Of a stretch of 64,000 nt of DNA, positions 22,275-34,050 are shown piece by piece. A program made the position numbers and the translations under genes. Origin of the DNA: Pontederia crassipes (lineage: Eukaryota > Streptophyta > Magnoliopsida > Commelinales > Pontederiaceae); contig CM060195.1 in the NCBI GenBank assembly GCA_030549335.1, forward strand, positions 10,321,501 to 10,385,500. Direction: 5' to 3'. Within the stretch, counting starts at the first letter, position 1. The number at the start of each line of letters is the position of its first letter. The notes below the pieces were generated by a model that ran no database searches, had not been told where the DNA came from, and was given only the letters and a program-made list of their open reading frames with translations.

Positions 22275-23884
22275 TAGCTGACCATGCTATGATTTCACTC
22301 ATTTTATATTCAATTTCATGTGCACAGAAGTTTTGAATTGCTCATATTTGGATAATTATGATTCAATGTACATGAAATTATCATTTCTGTGTAATACTAT
22401 TATTTCTGTGCAATGCTATGCTACACTTGATAATTGAGCTGATTGATATGTTGTTCTAACCCCTATTTGTTTAATTTCTATTTGAGAAGTTTGATGCTTG
22501 CTGTTCTCTCCAATCTAGCAGCTAATTCAAGTGTGCATGTGGCTGGAAAAGGAGGGGGGGGACCACTGCATGATGCTATAAAGCTGTGAGGATTCTGCTG
22601 GACAGTTGGGGACCAGGACAGGTGGCTTGAATCAGAAGAATGGAAGCTTCTTATTTGCATCCAAGGGTGAAGAGAGGTCATATAAAAGGAAGAATTCTAG
22701 GAGGAAGGAGGGGAGAGCCTCCATTTTGTAGATTGCTGAACCAGAGAGCTGAATGGAGGGAAGAGGAACCTGATATCTGATTTCTGTCGACAAATTCTGA
22801 TTCCTGATTTTAGAATGTTTTGCATGGAATTCCTTCTCTGTTTTGTATTGATCTTAGCATCTATGAGGAGCTAAATTCCAGCTCTTTTAGGATAGGGTAG
22901 TAGTCTAGTTTTAGTTATGGATGGATGATGAATATTTCAGGTTTTTTATTTCTGATGTTAGTATGATTCTGAAATCTTGGAATCTGTTCTTGTCATTGTG
23001 AATTCTGATTGTATTGGCAACTGAGAAGTTGATTTATGATTTCTTTCTTGTTCAGAAATGAATCAAGAGCAATGATAAGTTCCTTGATTCCAATCTATGG
23101 TTGTAAGTTTGATGCATCCAATTATCTTTTGTTAATGTGAACCTCTCATTGCATTTACAGCCGAGAGGCTGATTATAGGTTCCCTTGTTGTTTAGAGATA
23201 AACCAAGAACATTATTATTAGTGATTGGATCTGATTATATCTTTGTGTAGTTAGTTGAATCAATAGTTCCATCATTATAATTGTCAATTAATTGTGATAT
23301 CATTTCTAGACTTCACTGATTGTGCTACTTCTGAGATGATTGTTAACATATCTATAAATGTCATGTGTTGTGCTTCATAATAACCTAACATTAGTAAAGA
23401 TCCCTCCTAAATCAACTGAACTAATATTCATATGAGAATATGATGTTTAGTTCTAATTCTAATGCACTGTGAGAATAGTTTCTTTCATAGTTTGAATCTG
23501 ATTTGACTTGCATTGCTGAATTGTTCTAATCCATCCATAGCTGAATTAGATGAACCCCATTCTTAGGAGAATCTATCATTAATTGTTAATCCCCTTAAGG
23601 TTTCTAGTTAAGTAATTAGATTTCATTCCACCTTAATCATTTTAACACCAAAAAGAGTTAATTTTGTACTTACCTTTCCATTTCACTTAATTGTTATTTT
23701 AGCTATCTTAGTTTAGGATTAGTCTAGTCTAGTTAGTGAGTCTTTAGCTCTCAAATCACTATGGATATGACACGTGAGTCTACTACTCTGATCTGTGCAC
23801 TTGCAGTAGAGTGAAGTGAGGAGTTTTTATCAGAATTCAGTAAATTACATTTTTCTTGATTCTGAGCCATAAATCAGTCAATTA
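22275..23884 (+). mobile_element. Solo LTR inserted in the Athila protease
   Basis: About 1.6 kb of non-coding sequence interrupts the protease frame. Near its left end is tgaccatgctatg and near its right end ccataaatcagtca (TGAC...GTCA). The direct repeat atcac lies at 22270-22274 and 23885-23889, slightly outside those TG/CA ends, so exact borders are uncertain. A TATA-like tataaaagg at about 22682 followed by a GC-richer leader, and a right end with gatctgtgcacttgcag resembling Athila-type LTR ends, suggest a plus-strand gypsy LTR. Confidence 0.65.
22681..22688 (+). promoter_or_regulatory. TATA box of the inserted LTR
   Basis: tataaaag about 400 bp into the LTR, followed by purine-rich leader sequence. 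Supports the plus orientation of this LTR. Confidence 0.5.
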
Positions 23885-24240
23885 ATCACACTCCACACAA
23901 TTCACACCAGTGGATTTGATGTCACCCATTTCAAGTTTCCTACATAGTGAGAGAGGAATGACACTGATAGAGGCACCTAAGTCGCATAAAGCCCTTTGAA
24001 TTCTTTTGTTGTCGATTTCACAGGGTATAGAGAAACTCCTAGGATCTTTGAGTTTTGGAGGTAATTTGTTTTGAATTATGACACTAGATTTGGCAGTTAG
24101 CATGACTATTTCATTTTCTTGTATCCTTCTTTTCTTTGATAAGATATCCTTGAGGAATTTTGCATATGCGGGCATCTCTTTAAGATTTCAACAAACTTGC
24201 CGAATTGTTGATCCTGTCGGGATCTTTAGAGAGCTTTGGG
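23885..24240 (-). pseudogene. Athila gag-pol: protease domain, N-terminal part
   Basis: The minus strand reads MPAYAKFLKDILSKKRRIQE, NKLPPKLKDPRSFSIPC, then RALCDLGASISVIPLSLCRK. DLGASI is the aspartic-protease active-site motif (D-S/T/L-G) as found in the Athila lineage, where LGA is common. The frame breaks at the solo LTR border, and the remaining protease lies at 22030-22270. Confidence 0.88.
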
Positions 24241-25720
24241 GAATAGCACCCGTGTAAAATAGCTAAAAGGAACTTTTGAAGTCTTTGGTCGTTTGGTTTC
24301 TTTTTGTTCCTTTAACTTGCCTCTGATTGAGCTACTTCATCTTGTTCTGAAGCTTCCACGTTCTCTAGTATCGAAGCTGTTCTCTTAGTATCTTCGATTA
24401 CTTTTCCACTCCTCAAAGGTCACAGCTTAGACTTGTTCCTTCGGATTCTGCTCTGGTTGTCCTAGCAGAATTCCCTATTGTCTTGAGGATAATGTTGCTT
24501 GTTGAGCTATCTGTGTTTCCAGCATCTTGTTATGAATTATAAGGCTTTCGATTTTCCCAAACATCTTTTCCATGAGCGTGCCTTGTTTAGACATGGACTT
24601 CTCCATCATTGATTCAAGCTTGCTTGTAAAGTATAGCCCTTGATCAATCGGAGGGTTCTAGGGTGGTATATTTTGATTGGAGCTTGTTGATAGTTGTCTC
24701 TATAAGAGAATTTTGGATTATTTTCCATCTAGGGTTGAATGTATTGGAATATGGATTGTTATTAGTAGGGTAAGATCCTATTGCATTTGCTTGGTGTTGA
24801 TGATCTTGCTGCTTCAGTAGTTCGCAATGTACGGATATATGATCGGATGAGCCACATATTTCACAGCACCTGGTTATCATGTTGACGATAAGAGTGGCTT
24901 CATTAAGTCCTAACCTGTTGATCGCCTTCTGAATGATGTATTCCACATTAGAAGAGAAGACTTCACCATCTAGTCGTGTTTGAGTAGAGGCAATCGATTC
25001 GTTGGACCTTGAATGAACTAAGAAATACTGATTTCTTGCTATTTCTTTTATGAGTTGGTATGCTTCATCTACATTTTTCTTTATGAATACACCATCAACA
25101 GCATTGTCAAGTACCATCATTGAAGCATAATTAAGCCCATTATGAAATGATTGAACTAAAATCCACTTACTTAAACCATGATGAGGACACGATCTAAATA
25201 ATGTCTTAAATCTTTGCCATGCTTTATAAAGTGTTTCTTGATCTCTTTGAACAAATCCGATGACTTGATTTCTAATCTTGATTGTCTAGCTCGGAGCAAA
25301 GTATTCAGATAAAAAAGCTTTTTACTAGTTGTTCCCAAGTACTTAATTCTCGTGGTTCAAGTCGACTGTAGCCATTGTTTGGCTTTGCCTCTTAAAGAAA
25401 ATGAAAAGGCTCTCAATCTGAGTGCTTTTGGTGAAATTCCATATCTTTGTTGTCTCGCATATTTCTAAGAAAACCTTGAGATGTTGATTCGGATCTTCAT
25501 CTGGAGTTCCTCCAAACTGATTTTGTTGAATTGTCGAAATCAGAGAGGATTTCAATTCGAAGTTGTTAGCCTGAATAGCTAGTTTCAAAATAGTAGACTC
25601 CAATCCATCTATGGTAGGATTATAGAGTTCTTCTAAGGAACCGGAGGTTGATGTTGTTCTTGTTGTTGAGCCATCATTTCTCCTTCGGAATCAAAATTTG
25701 GTTCAATTTCTATCGAGTGA
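24241..25720 (-). pseudogene. Athila gag
   Basis: The minus-strand pieces 25343-25603 (ANNFELKSSLISTIQQNQFG, GTPDEDPNQHLKVFLEICET) and 24644-25120 (DGVFIKKNVDEAYQLIKEIA, ... CCEICGSSDHISVHC) are the capsid N-terminal half and the nucleocapsid. The zinc knuckle fits C-x2-C-x4-H-x4-C exactly. Gag binds and packages the element RNA. The two pieces are separated by frameshifts around 25130-25340, and the region between the zinc knuckle and protease (24241-24640) is frame-shifted and low in recognisable motifs. Confidence 0.88.
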
Positions 25721-25942
25721 GTGCGATTGTGTTTCTTAAGTCAGAGGTATTCTGCTCCTATATTCTCGCACTCTTCTTCTGAAAGTTAGATCTATCCCAG
25801 GATCTAATTCAAACAGTTGCTTGTGGGTAGTCCTGGACATATACGAGTCTCCTGAAATCAAAGGATTAAAAGGCGAACAATAAAGGTTATAATGTTAAGA
25901 AGTTAAATAGCAAAAGGTATAAACAGAGAACAATGATCTAAA

Positions 25943-25960
25943 TCCCTGGCAACGGCGCCA
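25943..25960 (-). other. Athila primer-binding site (tRNA-Asp)
   Basis: The plus strand tccctggcaacggcgcca differs at one of 18 positions from the 3' end of plant tRNA-Asp. It lies 6 bp from the inner edge of the 5' LTR, the standard place. Confidence 0.9.
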
Positions 25961-25966
25961 AAAACT

Positions 25967-27068
25967 TGACGTGAACTTTAGAAGATATAATTTCTCACAC
26001 CAGCCATATAGTTCTAGTCGCATTTAAAATTTACTCTAGAGTCCACACTATTGCAGGTGCACAGATCGAGTAGAAATCGCGAGTGTCATAACCCGTAGAT
26101 TCAGGTCAAATATCAATCTATTTATATCTTAAAAGTTGTCATAAAAATTCAAAAGACAAGAATAAAATGGAAAAAATAACTAACAGAGAAAACTAAAATT
26201 CAGAAGAGAAAATTCTTTCGTGATGAATTGGTTGTTACTTTTAGGTCCAACTCTCTATGTTGAGGTAAATGATCTCTTGATCTTGATGTCAGGAATCAAC
26301 CACTCTCTCCCTAAACTCGCCAATCTCTCTTTGAGTTTAAAGGGAATAAGGCGTTAATAAATGAAGTAGGAATGGTCGATTAGTTGATCTCTCAAGCTAA
26401 TCAGACAAGAAATCGATCTCTCGATCGTCAATCGTCAGCCTTCAGTCCTAATTCGAGCAATTAGAATAAATCTAAGACAACTAGTCACTATTGTGGACTC
26501 TCGCCTCACAATAGATATCAAAATGGGCTTCTCAGCCGCTTGTAGTTAACTACAACCATGCTAGTGTAATATGGCAAGAGGAAAATACCCTGTTTCTTCT
26601 CTCGAATGAGACAAGATGATAATAATGAATAGATCTCTCGATCTAATGAACATAGAGTACTATTAAGAAATCATAGAACAACAAAAGCATAGCAGACTAG
26701 AGTTTAGAGGTACGACATCAAAGAGTTTAGAACCACAGCATCGACACAATATCACCACAAAAGAAATTAAGGTTTAGCCAAACATAGGCTTCAATGGAAT
26801 CAGTCAGTTCTTCCCCATCTTCTCTTCCTCTTTTTTTATCGATCCCCTCTCGTCCCCCCCCCCCCCCCTCTTTCTTCTCATTTTTGTGTCCTTCCTTCCT
26901 CTGCTTTTCTCTCCTGTTCCAGTTTAAAATTTGAAAAGTAGTTGGCTTTCTAGACTCATTCAAAGAAAAGGATCAGATAGTAGCTCAAATGTTGCAAATG
27001 TAACAAGATTTTAATACAAAGGTGACGGTTTTAGCATTAAGAATCATAAGTAAAATAAGGGATGATCA
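25967..27068 (-). repeat. Athila 5' LTR (1102 bp)
   Basis: Bounded by TGACGTGA (left) and GATGATCA (right). Homologous, in inverted orientation, to 60920-61995, and in the same orientation to 53310-55229. It contains repeated gatctctcgatc-type words and a run of 15 C at 26854-26868. Confidence 0.88.
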
Positions 27069-28050
27069 AACAACCAATTGGTAAAACCCACAATATTATG
27101 GCGGTCGACCGAAATATGGATTTGGTCGACCGATTTTAATAGCTGGTCAACCGATTAAGAGAGTCGATCGACCGATGAAATGTGCGTAATTGAAGAAAAA
27201 ATGAAATTTTCAATTGATTAAATAATGTGGATTCTATGCAACATCCTTTGATTTTCAATTCAGATCAAAGATGGGTTTGCACAAGCAAATCACCTTTACT
27301 TAGAATTGATATCATTCCTAGTTCTCTTCGAAGCATACAAAATATGTCTTCGCTTAAAGGTTTGGTGAAGATGTCAACTAATTGGATTTTAGTGGACATA
27401 TTTGATTGCAATTTTTTTGTGATTCACATGATCTCTAATGAAATGATATCTTATGTCAATATGCTTTGTTCTAGAGTGATTTATAGGATTTTTTGTCATC
27501 TCTATGGCCTTGTATTATCACATTTCATAGGTACACTAGTACAAACTGCCCCTTGTTTGATCATAAGATTTGTGCACACCAGCTATCGGCGGCAATATAT
27601 TTTGCCTCGGCAGTAGAGAAGGCAATGAAATTTTGTTTCTTACTGGCCCATGAAATAAGGAAACTCCCAAGGAAACAGCACATCCCACTTGTGTTTTTCC
27701 TATCAACTTTGCACTCAGCAAAGTCAGCATTAGTGTAGGCATGGAGATCAAAAGTTGAGTTCCTATCATACCAAATGCCTAGACTATAAGTAATTTTATG
27801 ATATTACATGATTCTTTTAACAACCACAAAGTGGGATTCTTTGGGTGCATATTGAAATTTGACACACAAACACACACTAAACATAATATCTAGCTTAGAT
27901 GTTGTTAAATAGAGTAAATTATCAATCATACCTTTATACTTTTTTTGATCAATTCCTTGCCATTTTCATCTTTGTCGAGTTTGGTAGTCGTACTCATTGG
28001 AGTTGAGCTTGGTTTGCAATCATTCATTCCAAATCTTTTGAGCATTTAGC
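27069..28050 (-). pseudogene. Ty1/copia pol remnant: end of RT and RNase H
   Basis: Minus strand, with stops and shifts, from right to left: KRFGMNDCKPSSTPMSTTTK, YKGMIDNLLYLTTSKLDIMF, SVCLCVKFQYAPKESHF, NADFAECKVDRKNTSGMCCF, LISWASKKQNFIAFSTAEAK, YIAADSWCAQILW and VDIFTKPLSEDIF. These are the copia RT tail and RNase H (catalytic Asp in NADFA, Glu in AEAKY), ending in the DIFTKPL motif. Beyond it lies a short non-coding stretch with GGTCGACCG words. The Athila insertion abuts it at 27069, so it is older than that insertion. Confidence 0.9.
27095..27176. repeat. Short array of GGTCGACCG words
   Basis: Four versions (ggcggtcgaccga, ttggtcgaccga, ctggtcaaccga, tcgatcgaccga) at spacing of about 20-25 bp, in the 3' part of the copia remnant. 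The same core builds the tandem array at 10462-10975 in an unrelated LTR. Confidence 0.75.
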
Positions 28051-28052
28051 TC

Positions 28053-28165
28053 TATCTTATCTCAACCCATTTATGGGGAACATATCAGAAAACGATAGAT
28101 GGGATCATATGGATTCTAGAGGTGGCTCCCATCATGATTTCTCAACCCATTTAGCACTCTTAGTT
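28053..28165 (-). repeat. Single inverted copy of the 132-bp unit seen at 57060-57540
   Basis: The reverse complement contains gggagccacctctagaatcc, atctatcg, and tgggttgagataagatagagctaa, matching units of the tandem array at 57060-57540. It joins the copia remnant with no spacer. Confidence 0.65.
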
Positions 28166-28965
28166 TGAAGCTTAAACTTAGTATGTCTAGCTAATCAGCT
28201 AATGAGACTGAGGGATCATTTGATGGATTCGAACTTAGTTTGATTTTTTTTATGAATTTTGGATGTTTTGTTTGCATAGCATTGATTTTATGATTTATCT
28301 GATTAATGTTGTGTTTTCGAGTTTCCTTCCTTATATGATGGTTTCCTGAGAAAGGACACATGGCATAAACAATCTAACTATGAACCAAGAGGTTAGCATA
28401 CTGTATGAGGGGAAACTCTTGTTGTCAATCGTCATCTTTCTAGGTGGAGTGAATCGAGAGAAGAACTATGTAGAATTCTAATGCAAATTCGCTTAGTAGT
28501 GAAATGACTCGGTTCAAACTCGAGAGAGGGAGAACCAAAGAATACCTCTCATGAGAGTGAGAGGCATTCACCTTGAATGTTATCATCCGAATGTTGATTG
28601 TAAGGAAATAACATTACTTTACATATCATCTAGTAATGCAACTTTGATTTTAAGATTTAGCAACTTTATATTTTCAAAGTTAAATGCAAAAACACCCAAA
28701 CTAATGATAAAATATAAAATACAAATCTACATCATCACTTCTTAGCCGTTTACATTCACTCGTCATTCTCCTCTATGAAATCGATCTCTATTGATAGGAG
28801 TACCGAAACACAATCTAATACTCTCCTTGTGGTTCGACCCCAATCTATTGACGACGATTGTATACTTGCAACCTGAGAAGTGTAGTTGGGATTATAAATT
28901 TAAAACTTGTTTATATTTTGGCAAAGGGGATTCGATCTTCACGTACTTGTATCTAGCGTGCAAAT
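28166..28965 (+). other. Probable gypsy LTR fragment
   Basis: No coding sequence. The segment 28826-28880 (ccttgtggttcgacccc ... tgtatacttgca) resembles the conserved end of Athila/Tat-type LTRs. Borders cannot be fixed. Confidence 0.35.
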
Positions 28966-30095
28966 GATGATTATCCCATCACTGCATTATCTTGCACAAC
29001 ACACACTGAAGAGTAGGAGAAATCAACTTACCTTGTGTGATTACAAATCAAAAGATTCCTACTTTCTTTTCTTACTTGACTCGTCTATTCCTATAGCCAT
29101 AATAATAACAATCATATTACTACTATATTCTTAATGCTAACATATTGTACATGAAATATAAATTATTACAAAGGTTACATGACACTTATACATTTACTCT
29201 TATAATCCAAGTAAATAAGAGTTGATCTTATATCATGACAGATTGCATACCTAGTAAAAGAAAATATATATCTTCTTGTATACATAACCAAATGACATCA
29301 TTCACCTAATTCCATATTACAGTACCATTAACCTATAAAAGCTTTCATATCTTATTTCCTTGTACTTTGCTCTCAGGAAAATCAACATTCATCCTAACCT
29401 TTATGTTGTTTCTGTGAGTGTCCTTACTCTTAGTATTTATATAAAATAAGAAACAAATCATGTTCAAGGACTTTCAATTTTCTATAAAATTACACTTATT
29501 GAGATGTAACTAAAAAAATTACTATCTTTTATATATTTTCATACTGAGCACAATAAATTTAACAAATACTAACATAGTCTGCCCTAAATTTCATTTTGAC
29601 CGATTGAGTGAGGTTCGATTAATAATTTATAACTTTTACTAGACATATTCATTTCGAGTAATTCTGATTCTAAATGAAACCTAACATTTGTACTATTCTA
29701 ACCCTAAATAATAATAAAAATTTATAACATATTTGATTTAATAAATAATTTACAAATTTTGTAACAATTTTGAAGGACAAAATATTAGCACATTAAAGGC
29801 AAAATTATAACTTTTTCTACAGACCTCCAAATAACTTGATTCCACATGTCACAAAGAAGATCCATTTGAGTAAATTTTGTAATTTTTTGATAACCCGAAG
29901 GTGTGAAAATCATCAAGTAAAGTTTCAGGAACAATTTAGCTATACCTAGGGTCTATTGTTCTTCATGACAAAGTTAGGTTTCACCCACAATTAATTAAGG
30001 TTATGGAAGTGGAGAAATAAGGAAGGCTTACAGAAACCCTAATTTACAATTACACAATTATAACAACTAAAAAGATCATAGAAGGACTCATAGAA
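28966..30095. other. AT-rich intergenic/LTR-derived sequence
   Basis: No gene or clear repeat border seen. It probably belongs with 31216-31332 to one minus-strand Tekay-like LTR interrupted by the GC-rich element, because the latter stretch ends in ggttattaca, an LTR-type terminus. Confidence 0.35.
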
Positions 30096-31215
30096 TTATA
30101 AGGCTCTTTCTCTGTGCAGGGGGAGGGGGAAGCTCGCACAGGGGGTGCCGGTTCCCCTTTTCGTCGAGAAAGAACAAATGGTTGGCGCCCCTTGTGTGAG
30201 CTCACGTGCCAAAGAACTCGGAAGGGGGTGCGGGCCCCCCTTTTCTTCCTCATACGCGACGAGAAAGAAAAAAGGGAGGAGGGGGAGGGGGGCCTGTGCG
30301 AGCTCGTGCGCTAGCGAACTCGCAAGGGGAGCGCGGGCCCCCCTTTTTCTTCCTCACCGCTCAAGGGTGCCAGCCCCATGTTTCTTCCTCGTTGCAGGGC
30401 CAGTGCCCCAGTGCGAGCTCGCACAAGGGGTGCAGGCCCACTTTTCGTCCTCACACGCGGGGGCTGCCAGCGACCTCTCTCGCGCGCTTGCGAGAGAGAA
30501 GGGGGTGTCGGGTCGATACCCCCTTTGCTAGCGCGATAGAGGGGGACTGACACCCTCCTACTCTTTTGTCGGCGCGCGCGAGAGAGAAGGGGGCGTCGGG
30601 CCCACTTTTCTCCTCGCACGCGGGGGCTGACGGTGAAGAGGGGCCGATGCCCCCCTTCTACCTTGTGCGCACTGGCAAGAGAGAAGGGGGGTGACGACCC
30701 CCCTTTGTCGTGTTGACAAATGGGGGTTGACGTCCCCCTTCTCTTCTTCACAGCCCGCGAGAGAGAAGGGGGTGTCAAAGGGGGCCGATGCCCCCTTCTC
30801 TCACGCTGGCGCGCGCGAGAGAGCCCTCGACCCGTGTGCACACGTCGGTGAGCTCGCACAAAGGGGGCTGACGCCCCCTCTATCACGCCGACGAAGGGGG
30901 GCGTTGGCCCCCCTGTGCGATAGGGCCGACGCCACGTCCCCTCCATTCTGGCATCGGAGAGGAGAGGGGGTGGGGGCGCCGCCCCCTTGGTCACCCTCCA
31001 GCAAGAGGAGATAGCCAAGTTGCCGCATCTTCTTTATTTTTTATATTTTATTATATTTTATTACGCCACATCAACAAAGGAATCGTCTATTACCGATCAG
31101 GAGGACGATGCATGTAAGAAAGCCAAAGCTCGAGGACAATCTAGTTACAAATTGAAGTTTGGACTGTTTAGATATCGACCTAAAGTTGGAGGACTATTCG
31201 TGTAATTTACCCCAG
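30096..31215. mobile_element. GC-rich non-autonomous repeat, large copy
   Basis: About 900 bp of very GC-rich DNA (30100-31010) made of variations on gggggctgacgcccccttctctc and gcgcgagagagaaggggg, so dense in inverted repeats that both strands appear open. It is followed by the AT tail ttttatattttattatattttattacgccacatc and by aaagttggaggactattcgtgtaatttacc, the same tail as the element at 15106-15642. No protein is supported. The right end (reverse complement GGTAAATTACACGAAT) is probably the true terminus; the left end is not defined. Confidence 0.6.
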
Positions 31216-32690
31216 CGATCAAACACTATGAGTTACAACTCATGCCTTAACACAGATATCACTTTACTTATAAATCATATGATATAATATTAACCCATGT
31301 GATGATATGTGAATTAAACTTGGGTTATTACAACATTTTATCATTATTTGGTCTCCTACCATATTCTTATGTTGTGAAATTGTGTTTCTGCTTTGCGTCT
31401 TTTCGATTATTACAATTGAATTATTACTTGATTTTGTAAATTGTATTAAATTAAATATGGTATTGAATTATTTGATAATTTAGATTTAGAAGTATATAAA
31501 TTTCAGGCTTAACATCCATTTGGAATCGCATGAAAAGGTTGTGTATAATGGAAGTAATAAATACTTAATAGAAACTTATTTAGTCGGTCGAAATTAAATT
31601 TAAGAAAAACTAAAACTATTTGTTAAAATTGTTGTGCTCAGTCTCGAATGATATAAAATCTTAAACTTTTATGAGGCAAACCTTAGGAAGTCTAATTTTA
31701 GGGAAAATTCGAAGTACTTCAGTAGGAGTGTACTAATTGCTATAAATCATAAAAGTAAGGTTAGACTATTAGAACATAGAAATAACATATTGAATGTTAA
31801 TTTTCCTAAGAACAAAGCGAGATAAAATAATAAATTAAGATTTCTGTAAGGATAAAATGGTCATCATAAGCCTGAGAAGCGTATGATGGTCATACACCTC
31901 ACCCCCACCGCTCAAATTTTTTTCTCTTTCTCGTACGCACATGGGTTGGTTCAATCATTCACCTTTTGCCTTCGTCTTCGAGTTTCGAGAGTCGAGGCGA
32001 GGTGACGTTCGACTAAAGGCGATTTGTCGACTGAAGGAGATTCGAAAGGAGGACGACTTGGCCATCAGAAGGCTCTGACCATGAACAAGGTGAGTGTTCT
32101 TTCCATTTTTAGTGATGGTGAGTTTCTTTTCCTTTTCATTTGCCCTAGATTTTGTGCCCTAGTAGTGTCACGACCCAATGACTTGAAGGCTCGGACGGTG
32201 AACACGGTGAGTGTTCTTTCCCTTTTTAGTGACTTCGGGTGTCTTTTCCTTTCCATTTTCCCCTTTTTGTGCCCTAGTCTCCCTTCGTCTTTTTCCTTCC
32301 ATCCAATGAAGGCTAGGTTTTGGAGCCAGGCGATGGGAACGAAGCTTGATCGACGATCTCACCTGACGGGTGAGTGTTCTAACTTTACATTTGCCCTAGT
32401 TTAAATTTGCCTTAAGTTTACAGTTTACCTAGTTTACCGATCGGATTGCCCTAGTTTCATATGGAAGAGCTTTAATTTGGTTGCATGTTTGCATATTATG
32501 GGCACTTTTCTTTCATTTTACAACATGCTTAAGTTTATATTCTTTTTATATATTTTTATTTAATTAACAATTCTAGGATAGAATCACCGTCATCTAATGG
32601 TTATTTTCATGTTGATCAAATTTTACACTGTAATTTCTAAAGTTGATCACTTATTTGATTATTGGGATATTCCAAAATCCACCACTATCC
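31216..32690. repeat. Gypsy LTR end and LTR-leader-like sequence
   Basis: 31216-31332 ends in ttattaca, an LTR-like terminus. Bases 31840-32010 are homologous in inverted orientation to 41870-41939 plus 44744-44830 (shared: tttctctttctcgtacgcac, gaagcgtatgatggtcat). Two GTGAGTGTTC repeats (32090, 32210) with partly duplicated surroundings (ttccattttt...gccctag) lie in 32080-32400. No gene seen. Confidence 0.5.
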
Positions 32691-33366
32691 GAACATGACA
32701 AAAATTGAAGAAATTACTTATACAACACTTTTTACCTTCATCATATCATTATCTTATTGTTCTGTAGTCAAGCAAGTCTTGACATGATAAGAAAAATTTA
32801 ATACAAGAAGTTCAAATTCATTTGAAGAATATAAAAAATTCAATTGAGAAACTTCAACAATGATTGGATAATATAATTAATAAAATGATTGACACTCCAT
32901 CATAATCTGTACAATCTTGTGAAAATCAATTATCTTTGAGAGTTATCTATGCTCCAATTGAAGAATTATAAGAAACTACCAAGATATCAACATCTATTCA
33001 AATATTGAACAGTTGGTTATTTTTAATTTTCTTTCTGAGCCAAAAGAAAATAAATTTATTAAATAAGTGGATGAAAAGTTGGAATTAAATTCAACTAACA
33101 AAAATGATTTTTTTTTTAAAATGCTTTAAGTTGATGTGAGATGCATGAAAAATTTTCACCAATGATAAATATTTTAATTTCCCGCGGAATGCATTTTCAA
33201 GTCAAGATTTGAAGATGTCTATGTTGTTATTTGGTAGTGATTGGTTTAAATGATTCATTTGATAAGTTAAGAAAAAAGACAAGATCACAAGAAGATGTAA
33301 AGTATGACCCTCCATATTCAATTTTTGAAATTCGAGGTCTAACTCTTTTGAAGAAAGGGAGACTAA
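32691..33366 (+). other. Internal remnant of a copia-like element
   Basis: AT-rich, many stops, no domain recognised. It ends with a purine tract (tgaagaaagggaga) directly before the LTR at 33367, as expected of a polypurine tract on the plus strand. Confidence 0.45.
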
Positions 33367-33713
33367 TGCAGGAGAGATAAGATATATTTTATTAGTTATT
33401 ATTGTTATTTGTATCTTTTTAGATTACTTAGATTATGTTAGCTAGAATTCTTATTTATTGTTATTTTATCATTTTAATTTTAAATTAGCTTAGATTTAAT
33501 TGTAAAATTCCTATAAATAAACATGAACTCTTTTGTTATATAGGTAGTTCAATTATTATTCAATTATTTCATTAAACCTATGTGATTTATTTCTTGATGG
33601 GTTTCGAGCCTCAGTGAATTTTGACTTTATATGGTGCTTTGAACTATCAATTTTTTTCGGGATTCGACCCAAAGTTGTAATCTCCTCCATTTTACAATCA
33701 CTCGCTGTGTTAC
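33367..33713 (+). repeat. Copia-like 3' LTR (about 347 bp)
   Basis: Begins tgcaggagagataagatatattttattag and is homologous, in inverted orientation, to 46056-46404 (tgtaggagaaacaagatatatttt on the minus strand) over its whole length, including cctataaataaacatgaactctttt and tcgggattcgacccaaagttgtaatc. The 3' edge is approximate. Confidence 0.75.
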
Positions 33714-34050
33714 CCTAGCACGAGCGTGACTCTGTCACGGTCGTGACTGATTGAAAAATATCCTTATGCTATTTTAAACCTATTTTCAAGATATTTATAA
33801 TATGGCTCCTCAACTAACTATTTGAAAATAATTGGACCCTACACCTTGCGTGTAAATATTTCATTCAAGAATAGTTTTAACTTACTATGAATTATATGTA
33901 TATGACTAGTCGCCTTTAGGTGGTGGGAGCTAGCTACAACCACACGATTTTTTTAATTATTGTAAAATCTCATGAAAATAGAGTCCTTTAATAAGACAAG
34001 TTAATAGTAAGTGCAAGTTGTATGATGATGTGCCATAATGTTGTACGATG

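Larger units (their letters stand above)
1..27068 (-). mobile_element. Athila-lineage Ty3/gypsy LTR retrotransposon (host of a nested stack)
   Basis: Seen: reading from right to left on the minus strand there is a TG...CA-bounded LTR (25967-27068), a PBS, gag with a zinc knuckle, protease, RT, RNase H, integrase and a post-pol ORF, all with stops and frameshifts. This order, the tRNA-Asp-type PBS and the extra ORF after pol are typical of the Athila/Calypso lineage. The 3' LTR is not in the window; it would lie left of base 1. At least four later insertions split it (2609-14183, 15106-15642, 16066-20616, 22275-23884). Right-flank bases 27069-27073 (aacaa) are the candidate target duplication, whose partner is off-window. 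The element is defective in every domain I can read. Confidence 0.9.

Noticed and set aside
26854-26868. A run of 15 C in the Athila LTR as a possible functional element
   Set aside because: A homopolymer is most likely slippage or a sequencing-length artefact, and related LTRs in the window lack it.
30311-31018. A 235-codon minus-strand frame and several overlapping plus-strand frames
   Set aside because: The region is an array of GC-rich hairpins in which all frames stay open by composition. The predicted proteins are low-complexity Arg/Pro/Gly/Ala and the opposite strand is equally open.
32024-32404. A 126-codon plus-strand frame with repeated GTGAGTGTTC and Phe-rich translation
   Set aside because: A partial duplication in an LTR-like region. 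The GTGAGT words look like splice donors but no exons of any family flank them.
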